Both the position numbers and the translations under genes were made by a program. A stretch of 64,000 nucleotides of DNA from Lepidodermella squamata (taxonomy: Eukaryota > Gastrotricha). Below the pieces are notes generated by a model. The model saw only the letters and a program-made list of their open reading frames with translations, was not told the origin of the DNA and searched no databases. Below, in pieces: positions 10,972 through 21,936 of this stretch. Numbering within the stretch: position 1 is the stretch's first letter; each line of letters starts with the position of its first letter. The stretch is from contig JBLDXI010000042.1 in NCBI GenBank assembly GCA_047495785.1, forward strand, positions 3,596,001-3,660,000, written 5' to 3'.

Positions 10972-12044
10972 ATGCAGCTCACTTTGCTTCTCGCTTCGAT
11001 TTTTCTGGTCAGCCTCGTAGCCTGCGAGGAAAAATGGCAAGAGCGCGAGAAATCGACCGAAGATTGGCAACTCGGCGATCAAAAGCTGTCCGAAGTCATC
11101 AAGGAGCGGAAGAAGTTTGACAAACTCGACGTTGAAGACAAGCAGAAAAAGCTGAACGAAAAATCGGAGACCTTACTCGCCCAGGTGATGGTTGATTTCT
11201 ACGAGAAGAACCCGGAGACGAAATTTCAACGCCAGTGCTTCGACGAGAAAATCGTAGCCGGCCGCGATTCGATTGATTTCGTCATCGATCTAGCGCCGAG
11301 TCCGTCGTCGGATAAACTCGACAAATCGCTGGCTGAATCGCCGCTGAGTTACTTCCTCGAAGAGGTCGCCCGCCGGCCGTCTCGGGCCTATTTCGGCGCT
11401 GTTGAGGTGTTCATCGAAGCAGTCACGCTGGACATGAAACCGGCGACTACGCACTCTGTTATTTGGGACAACAATCGCAAATTGTTCATCTGCGGCCGGT
11501 CACGTGACGAGCCGATTCAAAAGCACAAATTCGACGATGAAGACCGCCATTTGCAAACGCTGTGGCCGGCTAAGACCAAAACAATTTCCATGTCGTGCTT
11601 CAGGAATATTGTCAAGAATAACCTGGGTCACGTGACGAAAATGGCTCTCTGGAACCGCGACAACGGCATCCCAACAGGTAATTGAAATTTCAAGTTTGAA
11701 CATTTTTTAAGTTTGATTTAAAAAAGTTCAATTTTAATTTTTTAATTGATTTTAATTTTTTCATTTCAGTTTTGAAATCGACGAGACATTCCAAGCCTTT
11801 TTACACCATTGTTATTACTGATGGCGCTTCCGGGGCGAAAATTACCGATTTGACGGATGATTTGTCGCGAACAACAGTTATCGATATTGGCAATCGGCGA
11901 TTTTTGAAGAACATGGACTGGAGCGAGTTGAAGCAACTCGGCGGTCACTTTTTCACCTTTGCATCGCCCATCAAACTGCCGTCACTCATTGACACGTGCC
12001 GCGTCATTGCTTGCCGCTTCGCTTCACACCGAAATGAAAAATAA
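10972..12044 (+). CDS. Unknown secreted protein, 326 residues
   Basis: Two exons (10972-11677 and 11770-12044) join in phase 1. The protein begins with a signal peptide (MQLTLLLASIFLVSLVAC) followed by a Lys/Glu-rich helical segment (residues about 20-75). A globular region follows with scattered cysteines (QRQCFDEK, FICGRSRDE, SMSCFRN) and a C-terminal part containing DTCRVIACRF. A GATATAAGG box about 60 nt upstream (near 10910) may be the TATA element. It is divergently transcribed from the Cys-tailed gene, with about 290 bp between starts. I do not recognise the family and no function is assigned. Confidence 0.75.
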
Positions 12045-12652
12045 TAATCGACTGCGAACGAACGATTTTTTTTTAACGAATTTGTTGCTTCTTTATAGTG
12101 TAACTCATAGGTAATATCGGTGATAAAATGCGACTAATAAACATTTTTTTGACAATTTGGAATCACTAAAGCGTTTTTATTGAGACATTTTTGAAAGCGT
12201 GCACAAAATTACGAAAAACTTCCAAATTTTTAAAATTGAATCGAATTTTACGAATTTTTCGGCCTTGAGTTTAATATCGAAAAATTCCTATCAACTTTTT
12301 CAAAAAATTTAGTTGTAATTTTTTGTGATTTTTTTCCGGCATTTACAGGTATAAAACTCAGTCGTGACTTATATCACGTTATAAATATTTCCTTCAAATT
12401 TGCCTCTATTATATAGGAATTCGATATAGGCACTTCGATATTAAATTGAAGACCAACAAATTCGTAAAATTCGATTTATATGTATTAGGATTTGAGCAAT
12501 TTCACAGCTGAGACAGTACGTTTCATTAGTCCATTTACGACGACCTGGAGCTTTATATCTTATCAGGTTGATAATTATAGATAATGGTACAAACTGAAGA
12601 CAATTTGTGAAGTTATCTATAAGTCCCTTGCTTTCAGGAAAACCATCCCAAA
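12045..12652. other. Intergenic spacer
   Basis: AT-rich sequence. An AATAAA-like polyadenylation signal follows the upstream gene (near 12136). No coding or repeat signal is recognised in the rest, which should contain the promoter of the propeller gene. Confidence 0.5.
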
Positions 12653-13921
12653 ATGCGTATAAAACTCTTTAATTTTTTGATAATTTTGAGCAGCTCCCTA
12701 AAATTAGGTGATTCATCACCGGTAATAAATTGGTGGACAGCTTATGGAGGCGGCAATGACCACACTGGTTTTATCAACGAGACATTCGGCCCTTCAGCCA
12801 CAAACCTGGTCGAAACTTGGCGAGTCAATACAACAACCGGAGAGCCTTTATCCAGCTATTCAAGCCCGGTTATATACCAAGGGTTGGTCTATACCACGTT
12901 AGGAATCGTTAACGGGAATCCTTATATACCCGCGATTTTGTACGCCTATGATGAAATAACTGGCCGATTGATGAATTCAATAATGCTGGAGGATTTAGCC
13001 TCAGACATCGGACCTCCGACAATCGACGCGAATGGCAGTTTGATCTACGTAATGGTAACCGGGGAAGATCAAGGAATCACCCTATTCACCATTGATAGAC
13101 TCAGCTTTTCGATTAGATGGAACACAACTGTTGAATCGGCCTGGCCTAGGTACCCATTCGGGGTCGCTAGTTCGAAATCACTCGGCCTAGTTTATTTACC
13201 CGGCGGTTATTATTCCGGCGATCTATTCGGGCTGAATTCAACAAATGGTTCGATCAATTTTAAAATTCATTTATCCGACAACGACTACTGGGCCCCGGCT
13301 GTTTACCAGGATAAACGCGTGTTTTGGAGCACCAACACCGGGGTTCAGCAGCAAGGCGCGATCGGGGAGGTAAATTCGACGAATGGCACGATTTTATGGT
13401 CGGTTAAACTGGCTTCGGCCTGGTTCGGCTACGACGCTTATTGGGTTCCAGTTGTTTCTCGAGACATCGCATTAGCCGTAACTTTCCTATCCTACAACGT
13501 CCAAACTACGGGCTTAGTCGCTGTTAATATCACGAAAAATCCTCCCGAAGTCATTTGGACGACCCCTGAAACTTGCCAATGGGGTTGGAATGACGCTTCC
13601 CCAGCAACTGATGGCATCAGGGTCTACCAATCCTGCGCGGATGGAGTTCGGGTTTTCGATCTATTCTCAGGTGAACCGCTACCCTCGCTAGTTCCCTGTG
13701 ATGGCTGCTACGCGCAACCTGTGATTACAGCTGATTTTATTTTTGTGAGATCTAACACCGGAATCAGGGTGTTTGATAAAGCTACCAGGGCTGGTGTTGC
13801 ATGGTACTGGACGAATATGCCGATTTATTATTTAGCTTACAGGAACAGTACGCTTTTTGCATCTTCTGGAACAACCATGCTTGCTTTTCGTGGCTATCCA
13901 AAAAATAATTTGATAATATAA
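12653..13921 (+). CDS. Secreted PQQ-like beta-propeller protein, intronless
   Basis: One uninterrupted exon encodes 422 residues with a signal peptide (MRIKLFNFLIILSSSLKLG). Repeating blades contain paired strands with the pattern 'S-P-V-I-Y-Q-G-L-V-Y' then 'ILYAYDEITGRL', as well as GDLFGLNSTNGSINFK, GEVNSTNGTILWSVKL, LVAVNITKNPPEVIW and IRVFDKATRAGVAWYW. These fit the quinoprotein/BamB-like WD-type propeller fold ('L-A-x-D-xx-T-G-xxx-W'). About nine N-glycosylation sequons (for example NETF, NTTT, NSTN) fit a secreted protein. No metal- or PQQ-binding dehydrogenase motif is obvious, so enzymatic activity is doubtful. Nearly all neighbours have introns, so the lack of introns here is unusual. 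Confidence 0.8.
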   Translation: MRIKLFNFLIILSSSLKLGDSSPVINWWTAYGGGNDHTGFINETFGPSATNLVETWRVNTTTGEPLSSYSSPVIYQGLVYTTLGIVNGNPYIPAILYAYDEITGRLMNSIMLEDLASDIGPPTIDANGSLIYVMVTGEDQGITLFTIDRLSFSIRWNTTVESAWPRYPFGVASSKSLGLVYLPGGYYSGDLFGLNSTNGSINFKIHLSDNDYWAPAVYQDKRVFWSTNTGVQQQGAIGEVNSTNGTILWSVKLASAWFGYDAYWVPVVSRDIALAVTFLSYNVQTTGLVAVNITKNPPEVIWTTPETCQWGWNDASPATDGIRVYQSCADGVRVFDLFSGEPLPSLVPCDGCYAQPVITADFIFVRSNTGIRVFDKATRAGVAWYWTNMPIYYLAYRNSTLFASSGTTMLAFRGYPKNNLII

Positions 13922-14793
13922 AATGTGAAAAATGAGGTATATTCATATCGGAAAATATCTAATTCCATTGGTCATGAAATCGGCAAATGAGCCCCTTAAA
14001 CTTCCACGGTTACCCAGTCACGTCTTAATTTGCCAAAAATCAGGCAAAAATCAGAAAAATTCGCTGAATTTACAGAACAATTTTCAATAAACTGTACGAC
14101 CTTAGGTTTTAATTTCAGAATTTTTTGAGCGAAAGCTGATTTTTTACCGTGGAAAATGAAGTCATTATCCAAAATTGCGGTGTGTTTTGACCTTTAATCT
14201 AGGATTATTTCCAACTCAGATTTCCAACTGGTTCCAATATACAATGAAAACGGCAAAATAATTCTCGCAGCTAGTCAAGACCCGACTTTTATAATTTTGG
14301 GAAAACGCCGAATCTTCCCGTGGTCTCAGATTATTTGACACCTTTTATACCTTTAGCCCAAAGAAAAGAATGCAAAATAATGTTTCACACTTTGAGATGG
14401 CTCCCGAGTTTGTTTGCCTTGAGAAAACAGTGCCGAAAATTCAAGCACGTGTCCTATTATACTACTACAAGCCGGCGACGGCACGCGTCTATAGAAATAC
14501 AGAGTGCGTAAAGAAGGAAAATAACCGGCAAATAATCGTTCGCGCACACACACTGTGTATTGATCCATGTCCTTAAATCGGTCAAAAAAAACCGCACACT
14601 CTCCTATACACAGCCCTTTTCTACACACTTTACAATGCGAGCCTTTGCTTATATATTACACAACACAGCAGTTAACCTCATAATACTGATAACATTTAAA
14701 TAACGCACGGCCTATAATGGGTCAAAATAAATGAAATTTACCCGTTTTGAGACGTATAAAAGCATCTTATATTTGCCTGACCTGTTTATTAGT
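13922..14793. other. Intergenic spacer
   Basis: AT-rich sequence between the propeller gene and GST copy 2. Overlapping short frames at 14320-14628 on both strands show no homology I recognise. The 3' part should carry the GST promoter. Confidence 0.5.
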
Positions 14794-16044
14794 ATGCATT
14801 TTTTGGTCAGAAGCATTTTACAAGCTCCTAGATTGACTCATTTCAGTCGATTACTGTCTACTACCTCTTCGCAAGCTTCATCAAAGTGTCAAATTTTAGT
14901 GAAAAAGCCTGTTTTTACTTTGCTGATTCAACGTGCTAAAATGGCTACTGCAACTCCAACTGGTCCGACAAATTTTACCGACACGATCTCGAGCAGCCAT
15001 CCGACTTACAAGCCGGAGAAGGACCGATATGTCCTGTATTTCTCCTATGCTTGTCCATGGGTAAATTATAAAAAAAAATTATCACAATTTTCTGAAATAT
15101 TCTCGTTGGCAAAATTAATTAAATTAATTGATTTAAAATTATTCAAATTTTACCAATTTTGTATAAATTAATTTATATTTATGAATAATTTTACTAATTT
15201 TTTATTAATTTTTTTGCAGGCTCACCGAACTTTGATCACGCGGAAATTGAAGAAGCTCGATGACTACATTCGCCTGATCCCAGTTGATCCGGTTTTCCAT
15301 GCTGAACAACCTCTTTGGCAATTCAGCTCAGCTTATCCAGACCCACTTTTCAACTCAAAGTTCTTGAAAGACATCTACCTCTTAGCTAGCCCGAACTACG
15401 CCGGCCGCTTTTCAGTGCCGGTTCTGTTCGACTTGAAAACTAAAACAATTGTCAACAACGAATCGGCTGATATCATCCGAGTTTTCAACACGGGCTTCAA
15501 CGATGTCCTGCCCAAGCCGACGATTGATTTGTACCCGGAGGCTTTGCGTGGCAAAATCGACGAGTTGAACGAATGGATTTTCTCCGACATCAACCGGGGT
15601 GTCTACAAGGCTGGAATGTTCGGCCACTTTTGCAAGTCTCAAAATGACTACGACGTGAACTCGAAGGCGGTTTTCGATGGGCTCGATCGAATTGAACAAA
15701 TTTTGTCGAAGCAGCCGTATTTAGCCGGCAATGTTATCACCGAAGCTGATATTCGTCTTTTGACAACAATTCTACGATTTTCGACCGTGTACGAATGCCA
15801 TTTCAAGTGTAACCTGAAGTCGCTGCGGAGCGATTTGGACTATCCGCATATTTTCAACTGGACTAAGGTGATGTATCAACTGCCGGGTGTTGCTGAGACG
15901 GTTAAGCAGGATCACATCAAGCCGCATTACTACATGTCGCAGAGGGTGGTCAACCCTTCGCAATTGGTTCCGGCTTACAACGGCCCGGATTGGTCCAAGC
16001 CGGAGAAGCACGTCGACGACTCGCATTTCGCCTGGTTCAAGTGA
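14794..16044 (+). CDS. Xi-class glutathione S-transferase (glutathionyl-hydroquinone reductase-like), copy 2, probably mitochondrial
   Basis: Two exons (14794-15060 and 15220-16044) give 363 residues if the ATG at 14794 is used. The first 50 residues (MHFLVRSILQAPRLTHFSRL...) are basic and Ser/Leu-rich with no acids, which suits a mitochondrial presequence. An internal ATG at 14941 would give a cytosolic form starting MATATPTG, so one gene may feed two compartments. The active-site block YACPWAHRT (Cys87) again spans the intron. The second exon is 825 nt, exactly the length in copy 1, with the same family blocks (PNYAGRFSVPVLFD, IVNNESADIIR, DLYPEALRGKIDELNEW, TEADIRLL, CHFKCNLKSL, HIKPHYY). 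It is a paralogue of the minus-strand gene at 7467-8584, with only presequence and scattered substitutions differing. Confidence 0.9.
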
Positions 16045-16939
16045 GAGAATGTTGGAAAATTACAGCGAAGTTCGGCAATCTTCTGATAAAACTTTCTGAG
16101 ATGTCGTTTGATAATGCTGTCCTTTAATTGGTTTTCATCTAAATCACTTCGTTAAATTGAATGACAAAATTTCTGTAATAAATAATGGCGTTATTACTTC
16201 CAGATTTTCTCTTCACGAACGCTCAAGGAATTTCTCGGAATTTTACTGGTGAATATAGTTAGGGTCAGAAATATCGGAAATTCAGAGACACACTGAAGTA
16301 AAATTTTCTAGTTTTTCTGAAATATTTCTGAAAGCTCCTGACTCGAAAATCATTGTTTTTTCCATTATGTCTGATTTTTGGGAAATCAGAAAAAATATGC
16401 CGGTTTCTGATGGCTGTGAATTCGCAATTTCCACAGATTATGCTTAATTGCAGGAGTATCGGTATTAAAAAAATTCTGAAGTGACGATTCTATGCCGAGA
16501 CTGTGCAGGCTTACTAGGACCAATGAGATGCACATCCAGACAAATTATCAAGCCAGGAGACCCTACAGGTAACGAGAACGAACCCCTTGACGACCGTTGC
16601 TATGATTTGGCGTGGGTTTTATTTTTGGAATTTTGCCGCCTCACGCGCCATCATTACGTCTCTGAAAAATTGCCGAAAAGTAGCTTTGGGACATTGAAAA
16701 AATGGGTTTGGCTGTCGTCGGCGAATTTAGACACGGAATGACCCTTGTTAAAGTTTAAAATGTTTTTATTAACTCGTTAATTAAAGGTAAAAACGCATTA
16801 TTGTTTACACTAGTGATAAACATCTGGGTTTTCGCCAAGGTGCCCCGCAAAATAACATGCTTATTCAATGGAGATTGCTTCATGGCAAAATAAATTTATT
16901 TTTAACATTTTGCATCTCTACTATAAAGGATAAATAAAA
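16045..16939. other. Spacer with a promoter shared by the secreted Cys-rich family
   Basis: Mostly unassigned AT-rich sequence. The last 100 nt (about 16850-16930) resemble the segment just upstream of the gene at 20413: both contain AAAATAACATGCTTAT, CAATGGAGATT and a GCATCT word before the start. This looks like a duplicated promoter. Confidence 0.5.
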
Positions 16940-18595
16940 ATGGAATTAGGGATTTTATCGATCATTTTTATATTAAATTGCGCAATCACTCGTGCGTGTC
17001 CTGTGTCATCGACGACGACGACGACGCCTACCGCCCTCAAAGTCACGGCCTGCCCGAGCGTAGCCACGTGCCAATCCGGGCAGATTGTACATCCACTTGT
17101 ACATCCACTTTTTCGAAGGTATTTATCGTCGAGTAGTTGTGTAAAAAAGGAGATTCCAACTAAGCATCCATTGACAGAGTTACCTAAAATGTCGCTTTCA
17201 AAAATCGGGAACTAATGGCTTGAAGAGCGATGTTACCTTGTGCAGTTCTGATGGCGATTGCACCCATTTCAGAGATACTGTAAGGAATTGCGTAAAGAAT
17301 ATCGCGTTAATTTTCGAAAGTGTTCCAGGTCAGCGCATCTCCGACCTAATCGAGCATGGCAGAGTGCTGCGCTTCCTTGGCGCCCGGTTTCTACTTCGAC
17401 ACTTTCATCCAGAAAAGCACCGGCAAGCAGATAAGCGTTAACATTCAAAATGACTTGAAGTAAAAACGATCGGCGGCTGCGGCGCCGTTCTACTGCATCA
17501 GTATGCCATACACAAAAGATCTGTCCTCTGATGGAACAGATCTATCTCTAGCAGATGCTAGGCAGGTAATTATTCAGAAAATGTAGAATTGAAAAGTCAC
17601 GCAAGCATAACAGAGCAACTGTCCTATGCTGTCCCATTTTCTAGAATTAACAAAAAATCAATATAATTCAGACTTCACGTTTCTAAATTCTAAGCTTTTT
17701 AGCTGCGAAGCGTTTTTCGACAAGGGCTTCCAGTAATATCAAGTTGCAAAAGATTCAATGTTGCCCATGCAGGTTGACCTAGTTGAACCCAGCGAACTGA
17801 GTAGATTTGTCCCTTTTTATTATATAGAAATATTATAGCACTATAATAATAATTTATTTCCAACTTCCAAACGCAACAGTTTTCTCATTTCAAGGACCTT
17901 TTTGATAAGCCTTATATCATTGGGTAGCTCTGAGTTTCGGAGTTGTCTTGCAGGTGAATTTTTGGGTCGCCCACTTCTGAAGCTCATCTGGAAATGAAAA
18001 TTTGGAGCTGTGTAGAAGACTTCATTGCCCGCAAACCTATGGTGTTTATATCGAAAAATCTGTCATCCGATGCCTGAGCTTCCCGAAATTCCGAGGTGAA
18101 CAAAAAAAACACACCAAAGAAAATAGCGATTTTTTGAAAACATGTTTTCAGGACCCACTTCAGAACGCAATAACTTTCTTGTTTTACGTAAAATCTGAAC
18201 AAACTTTATATCAAAATGTAGCTCATAGAAGTGTAAAAATAAGAATCGAATGCTCCTATGAAACGCGCGCATAAAAAAATTAGTCACATGAAAGTTTCCT
18301 GAAGGTTGCTGGTTTTCGATTCAGCATGTTGAAATTTCACAGCTGACTTGGAAAATTCATTGCAATAATTTTATAATTTTCCCACCTGTGCGGTGCTTAT
18401 TACATGTTTAATTTTTTAGCGTGTATTATGGAATTTATATTCTATTGAGATGGTCAAATTAAAATTAAACATATATTTTTTCAGGAATTTACGTCGTTTG
18501 CCGCTTGCTGCGGCGCAAAACGGCCGGAACAACCAACAGTTATCGTTCGGTATCAGACCGAGATTTGCTAACTGTCAAATGTAGTACACCATGAT
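16940..18595 (+). pseudogene. Decayed copy of the 232-residue secreted Cys-rich family
   Basis: Four blocks match the intact gene at 20413-21842 in order. Exon 1 at 16940 gives a signal peptide and CPSVATCQSGQ, then breaks at a small duplication of TGTACATCCACTT. Exon 2 remains near 17225-17275 (VTLCSSDGDCTHF). Exon 3 is near 17357-17560 (MAECCASLAPGFYFDTF, then a stop replacing a Tyr codon before KRSAAAAPFYCIS). Exon 4 is near 18485-18595 (EFTSFAACCGA with a frame slip before VKCSTP). The stop plus frame breaks make it a pseudogene, provided the assembly is correct here. Confidence 0.78.
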
Positions 18596-18599
18596 TACG

Positions 18600-19275
18600 A
18601 TGATACGGAAATACATTAAGAGTTAATAATCTGAAATTTAATTTATGCGAATTTTAGATACTAAAGTATAAGTTTGAATTATAAGATTTAACTTTCGGAA
18701 GACGCTGCTGTCAGAAAACAGGACGGTAAATTTTCATTGTTTCCTTCCACCATCGCAACATCAATAATTCGACTTCTGTGACATTTTCAGACCCGCAGTG
18801 ATGGCCTTGTTCCGGAATACAAACAGGGTCAATTTTTAATTTCGCATTCTGGATCCTCGCTTAGCACGCGGATCAGGTTCTTCACAAAAAAAGCTGGGCG
18901 CCTGCAGGCTTTCTTGTCCAGCTATGATCGTGGTTTGGCATAGGCAGCTTAATATTCAACTCTTCTTCATCTCCTCTGAAACCACCCCAGACAGGCTCCT
19001 AGGATGATTGTAGATTGCGCTCTGGTTGTAGCCTTGTTTTCAGCTAGTCGAGTTGGTTAGCAGGTTGCCGACTTCCAGTGTGTGATTGGTCTTCTTACTT
19101 GGTTTGCCGTAGATAACAGGATACTTTTAAGCCAAAAAATTTCCGTTAGCCCTGTTACAGTCTGGGGGTGATATATAGATTTGTATAGATATAGATTGCA
19201 AGCGAATCGAAAACTTCGCGAAAAATTGTAGCGTGAAAAGTTTTGGAAGCTGATGGGGATTCAGCCGAAAGTTAA
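18600..19275. other. Intergenic spacer
   Basis: Sequence between the pseudogene and the small inverted-repeat element. I recognise no gene, RNA or repeat in it. Confidence 0.4.
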
Positions 19276-20207
19276 TACCGTCAGTTGGGGCTATCCGGAC
19301 GGCGAAAAAAAATTACCCCCTGATTTTTTTGCATTTTTACACGTTTCAGAAGGTCCTGATTCCAATGGAACCAGGATTCCGAATAGCCCCACGGATCGGG
19401 CTATTCGGACAGGTGTGGGGCTATTAATGATACATAAATACTCAATTCAAATATTACTGATATGTTGTGCTCGGTGGTCGAGTGGCTTTGGATGAGCTCC
19501 TAGAAAGCATAGCAAAGTACGAAAGCAGGGTTCGAGCCCACGCCGCGAAACAATTTTTTGTCCGCAAAAACTTTCGATTATTTTTATGCACAACGATTTA
19601 AGCAATATAGTGCACTGATTTCTAGTTGAATTATTTAATTAATTAATCAATTGACTTGTCGTATTGCACGTAAAATTAGTCTTTTGCAGCCCTTCCAGTT
19701 TATTCAAAAGTTTAAAAAGCTAATGAATTCAAAGACCACTTTAATCAGAGAGGAACTTTTGAACAACGCAGCTCATTAGCATATTCAAAATGATACACCG
19801 AATAGCCCCACAACATCATTTTTTCGTGGGGCTAAAAGGACGCAATTAATTAGACAAAAGTATTAGTCGGATCGGGGCGTTTTCAATTTTCATGGGTGCC
19901 CTAGCGTCTGTAGATTCAGGAAAAATTGGGCGCAGGCCCAGCAAAATTCTCTTCGGGACCAGGTAATTCAACGCAGAACAGTGCCTAAACTGAGTTAAAC
20001 TTACACCTGAAAGGTAAGCTCATTTCTTCACAACCACTTACTCTCAGGTCATGAAATTTTTACGGTATGTGGGTCGTCTTTCCACCTAACTCCGTGCAAA
20101 ATTTCATTGCCAACGGCCGGGTAGTTTTTGAGCCATGCCCATTCTCCTGTTTGCATGAACATTTGTCCGAATAGCCCCAATGACCCAGATTACCCCAAAT
20201 GACGGTA
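19276..20207. mobile_element. Small inverted-repeat element with internal GAATAGCCCCA repeats
   Basis: The left end (19276, TACCGTCAGTTGGGG) and the reverse complement of the right end (20193-20207, TACCGTCATTTGGGG) match at 14 of 15 positions. The word AATAGCCCCA or its complement recurs at about 19288, 19381, 19400, 19425, 19800, 19830 and 20170, in both orientations. No transposase frame is present, so this is a MITE-like element of about 930 bp. A tRNA-like stretch lies inside it. Confidence 0.55.
19466..19552 (+). repeat. Degenerate tRNA-like sequence
   Basis: It contains a D-arm-like GGTCGAGTGG and a T-arm-like GGGTTCGAGCCC (B box) about 50 nt apart, as in class II tRNAs. The acceptor stem does not pair and two T-stem pairs are broken, so it is not a working tRNA. 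It is more likely a tRNA-derived repeat or pseudogene. Confidence 0.4.
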
Positions 20208-20412
20208 CGGTTAAAAACAGTAAAATGCTTTTTATTTACTATTTATTTACAAGTTGCATGTTACCAATTGTTTACCAATGATAACCATCGGCGTTTTTTT
20301 GACGAAGCAAAGCACAAAATAACATGCTTATGCAATGGAGATTACAGCATGACAAAATAGTTTATTTTTTTAATTTGGGCATCTAAATTTGCTTAGAAAT
20401 ATATAATATCAA

Positions 20413-21842
20413 ATGAATTTTGGAATTTTATCGATTATCGCTATTTTAAATTTCGCTATCACTCATGCGTGTCCAAGCGTGACGACATCGACCCCGACGC
20501 CTGCCGCCCTTCGAGTAACAGGCTGTCCAAGCGTGGCCACGTGTTCATCCGGGCAGAGCTGCTACCCATCGACGGCAACTTGCGGCTACGGTTTCGCGTG
20601 CCAATCGAATAGCACAGAGCTATGCCGCAATTCGGCGCAATTTTGCACGCCGACATTTCCAAAGGTGACCTATACCTGACATCAAACAACTGATTTATCC
20701 GTTGTACCTTGAATTTTTTACAGACGTATAAGCAATGCACCATTGCAAAAACGGCTGGCATGATGGCAGATATTACCATCTGCACTTCCGATGGGGATTG
20801 CAGCAATTTCGCGGACGTAATTGATTTTGAAATTTCCCTCTCGTCTCTGACCTAACTAACAAAATTACAAAAATACCGAAGTATTTTTGAAAGCAGTTTC
20901 ACATCCTTCCGTTATGATTTTAGCACCGTTTTAGCAAGGCAAGCGATTTATCTTTCTTTGAAAACACCGAAATATTAAATTGAGGGATTCGAAAACGTCT
21001 GATGAATCGGTAACAAAGTGTCCGTACGAATTGGGGAACATTTTTCAATAGATTTCCTTTCAAAACCTATCCACCGTAGTTAAATAAAGGAAACTTCGCC
21101 ATCTGGGGGTTTCAAAGGTGATGCTGAACAAGAATCTTTCACAAAAAACATTGCGTCAAAATGTTTGATGGGCAGAGTGCCATGATTCATCAGAAGTTTT
21201 CAAGTAAAGACCTTATTACAGCTATTTTCTTTCATTTCAAGGGGGTAACTACAGGAAGTGACTTCTATTCAAGCATGGCGGATTGTTGCAATTCGTTGAC
21301 GCCTGGTTTCTACTACGACACCTTCATTTCATCGAAACCAGGCTCAGTCGGGAAGCAGATGGGTGTTTGCATCAAAAATGACGTCAAATACAAACGATCA
21401 GCCGACCCTCCAGCGGCGTTCTACTGCAGTAGTATCCCGAAAAAGAAAGACGATGGATCAGCAGATTTAGCTGGAACAGCGGTGAGTATTTTTATAGTTT
21501 ATATATTATATTTAGGAAAGGTTTGTTAGCATTCGGGAGAAACTAGGGATTATTTTCTCCCAGATTGGAATTAGCTCACAGCAATTCAATTAAATAATCT
21601 AAAAGGGATGATCGAACCATTGACAGACAGAATTTCTTATAGGAATCGAGTGAACGAAAATGTTGTTAGCTTCGAAAATCTTGATCCGTGCCATGGCGAA
21701 GAAACTGCATAGCAAGTTAATTTTTCAGGAATATACGTCATTCGCTGCGTGCTGTGGCGCAACGGCTACGACAACTTACTCGTATTCAACTATTGCAGAA
21801 CGAAATTTAGTCTACGTGAAATGCTCCACGCCGGCAGCTTGA
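20413..21842 (+). CDS. Secreted Cys-rich protein, 232-residue family, member 1
   Basis: Four exons (20413-20664, 20724-20816, 21242-21481, 21729-21842), all joined in phase 0, give 232 residues. Exon 1 encodes a signal peptide and a Thr/Pro linker. It then has a Cys ladder: CPSVATCSSGQSC, ATCGYGFAC, TELC and FC. Exon 2 carries QCTIAK...ICTSDGDC. Exon 3 carries MADCCNSLTPGFYYDTF and FYCSS. Exon 4 carries FAACCGATATTTYSYS and ends KCSTPAA. Paired CC in exons 3 and 4 and the CTIA block recur in the neighbour at 21937. The spacing suggests a disulfide-bonded extracellular protein. The first segment resembles the Cys-spaced 'CPSG' repeats seen in nematode secreted proteins, but I cannot name a family. 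Confidence 0.82.
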
Positions 21843-21936
21843 ATAACTGACATCCAAATAAGAATTGATAGTTCGCGAGAAAAAAGCTATTATCTCAAAT
21901 GTGTTTTGGTCAATTTTTAGACATTTGCAAACAATT

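Noticed and set aside
15396-15699. Minus-strand frames opposite GST copy 2, mirrored at 7918-8115 opposite copy 1
   Set aside because: Conserved only because the sense strand is conserved; no start, signal or splice support.
19466-19552. Possible functional tRNA-Leu/Ser
   Set aside because: The acceptor stem does not pair and the T stem has mismatches; kept only as a tRNA-like repeat.
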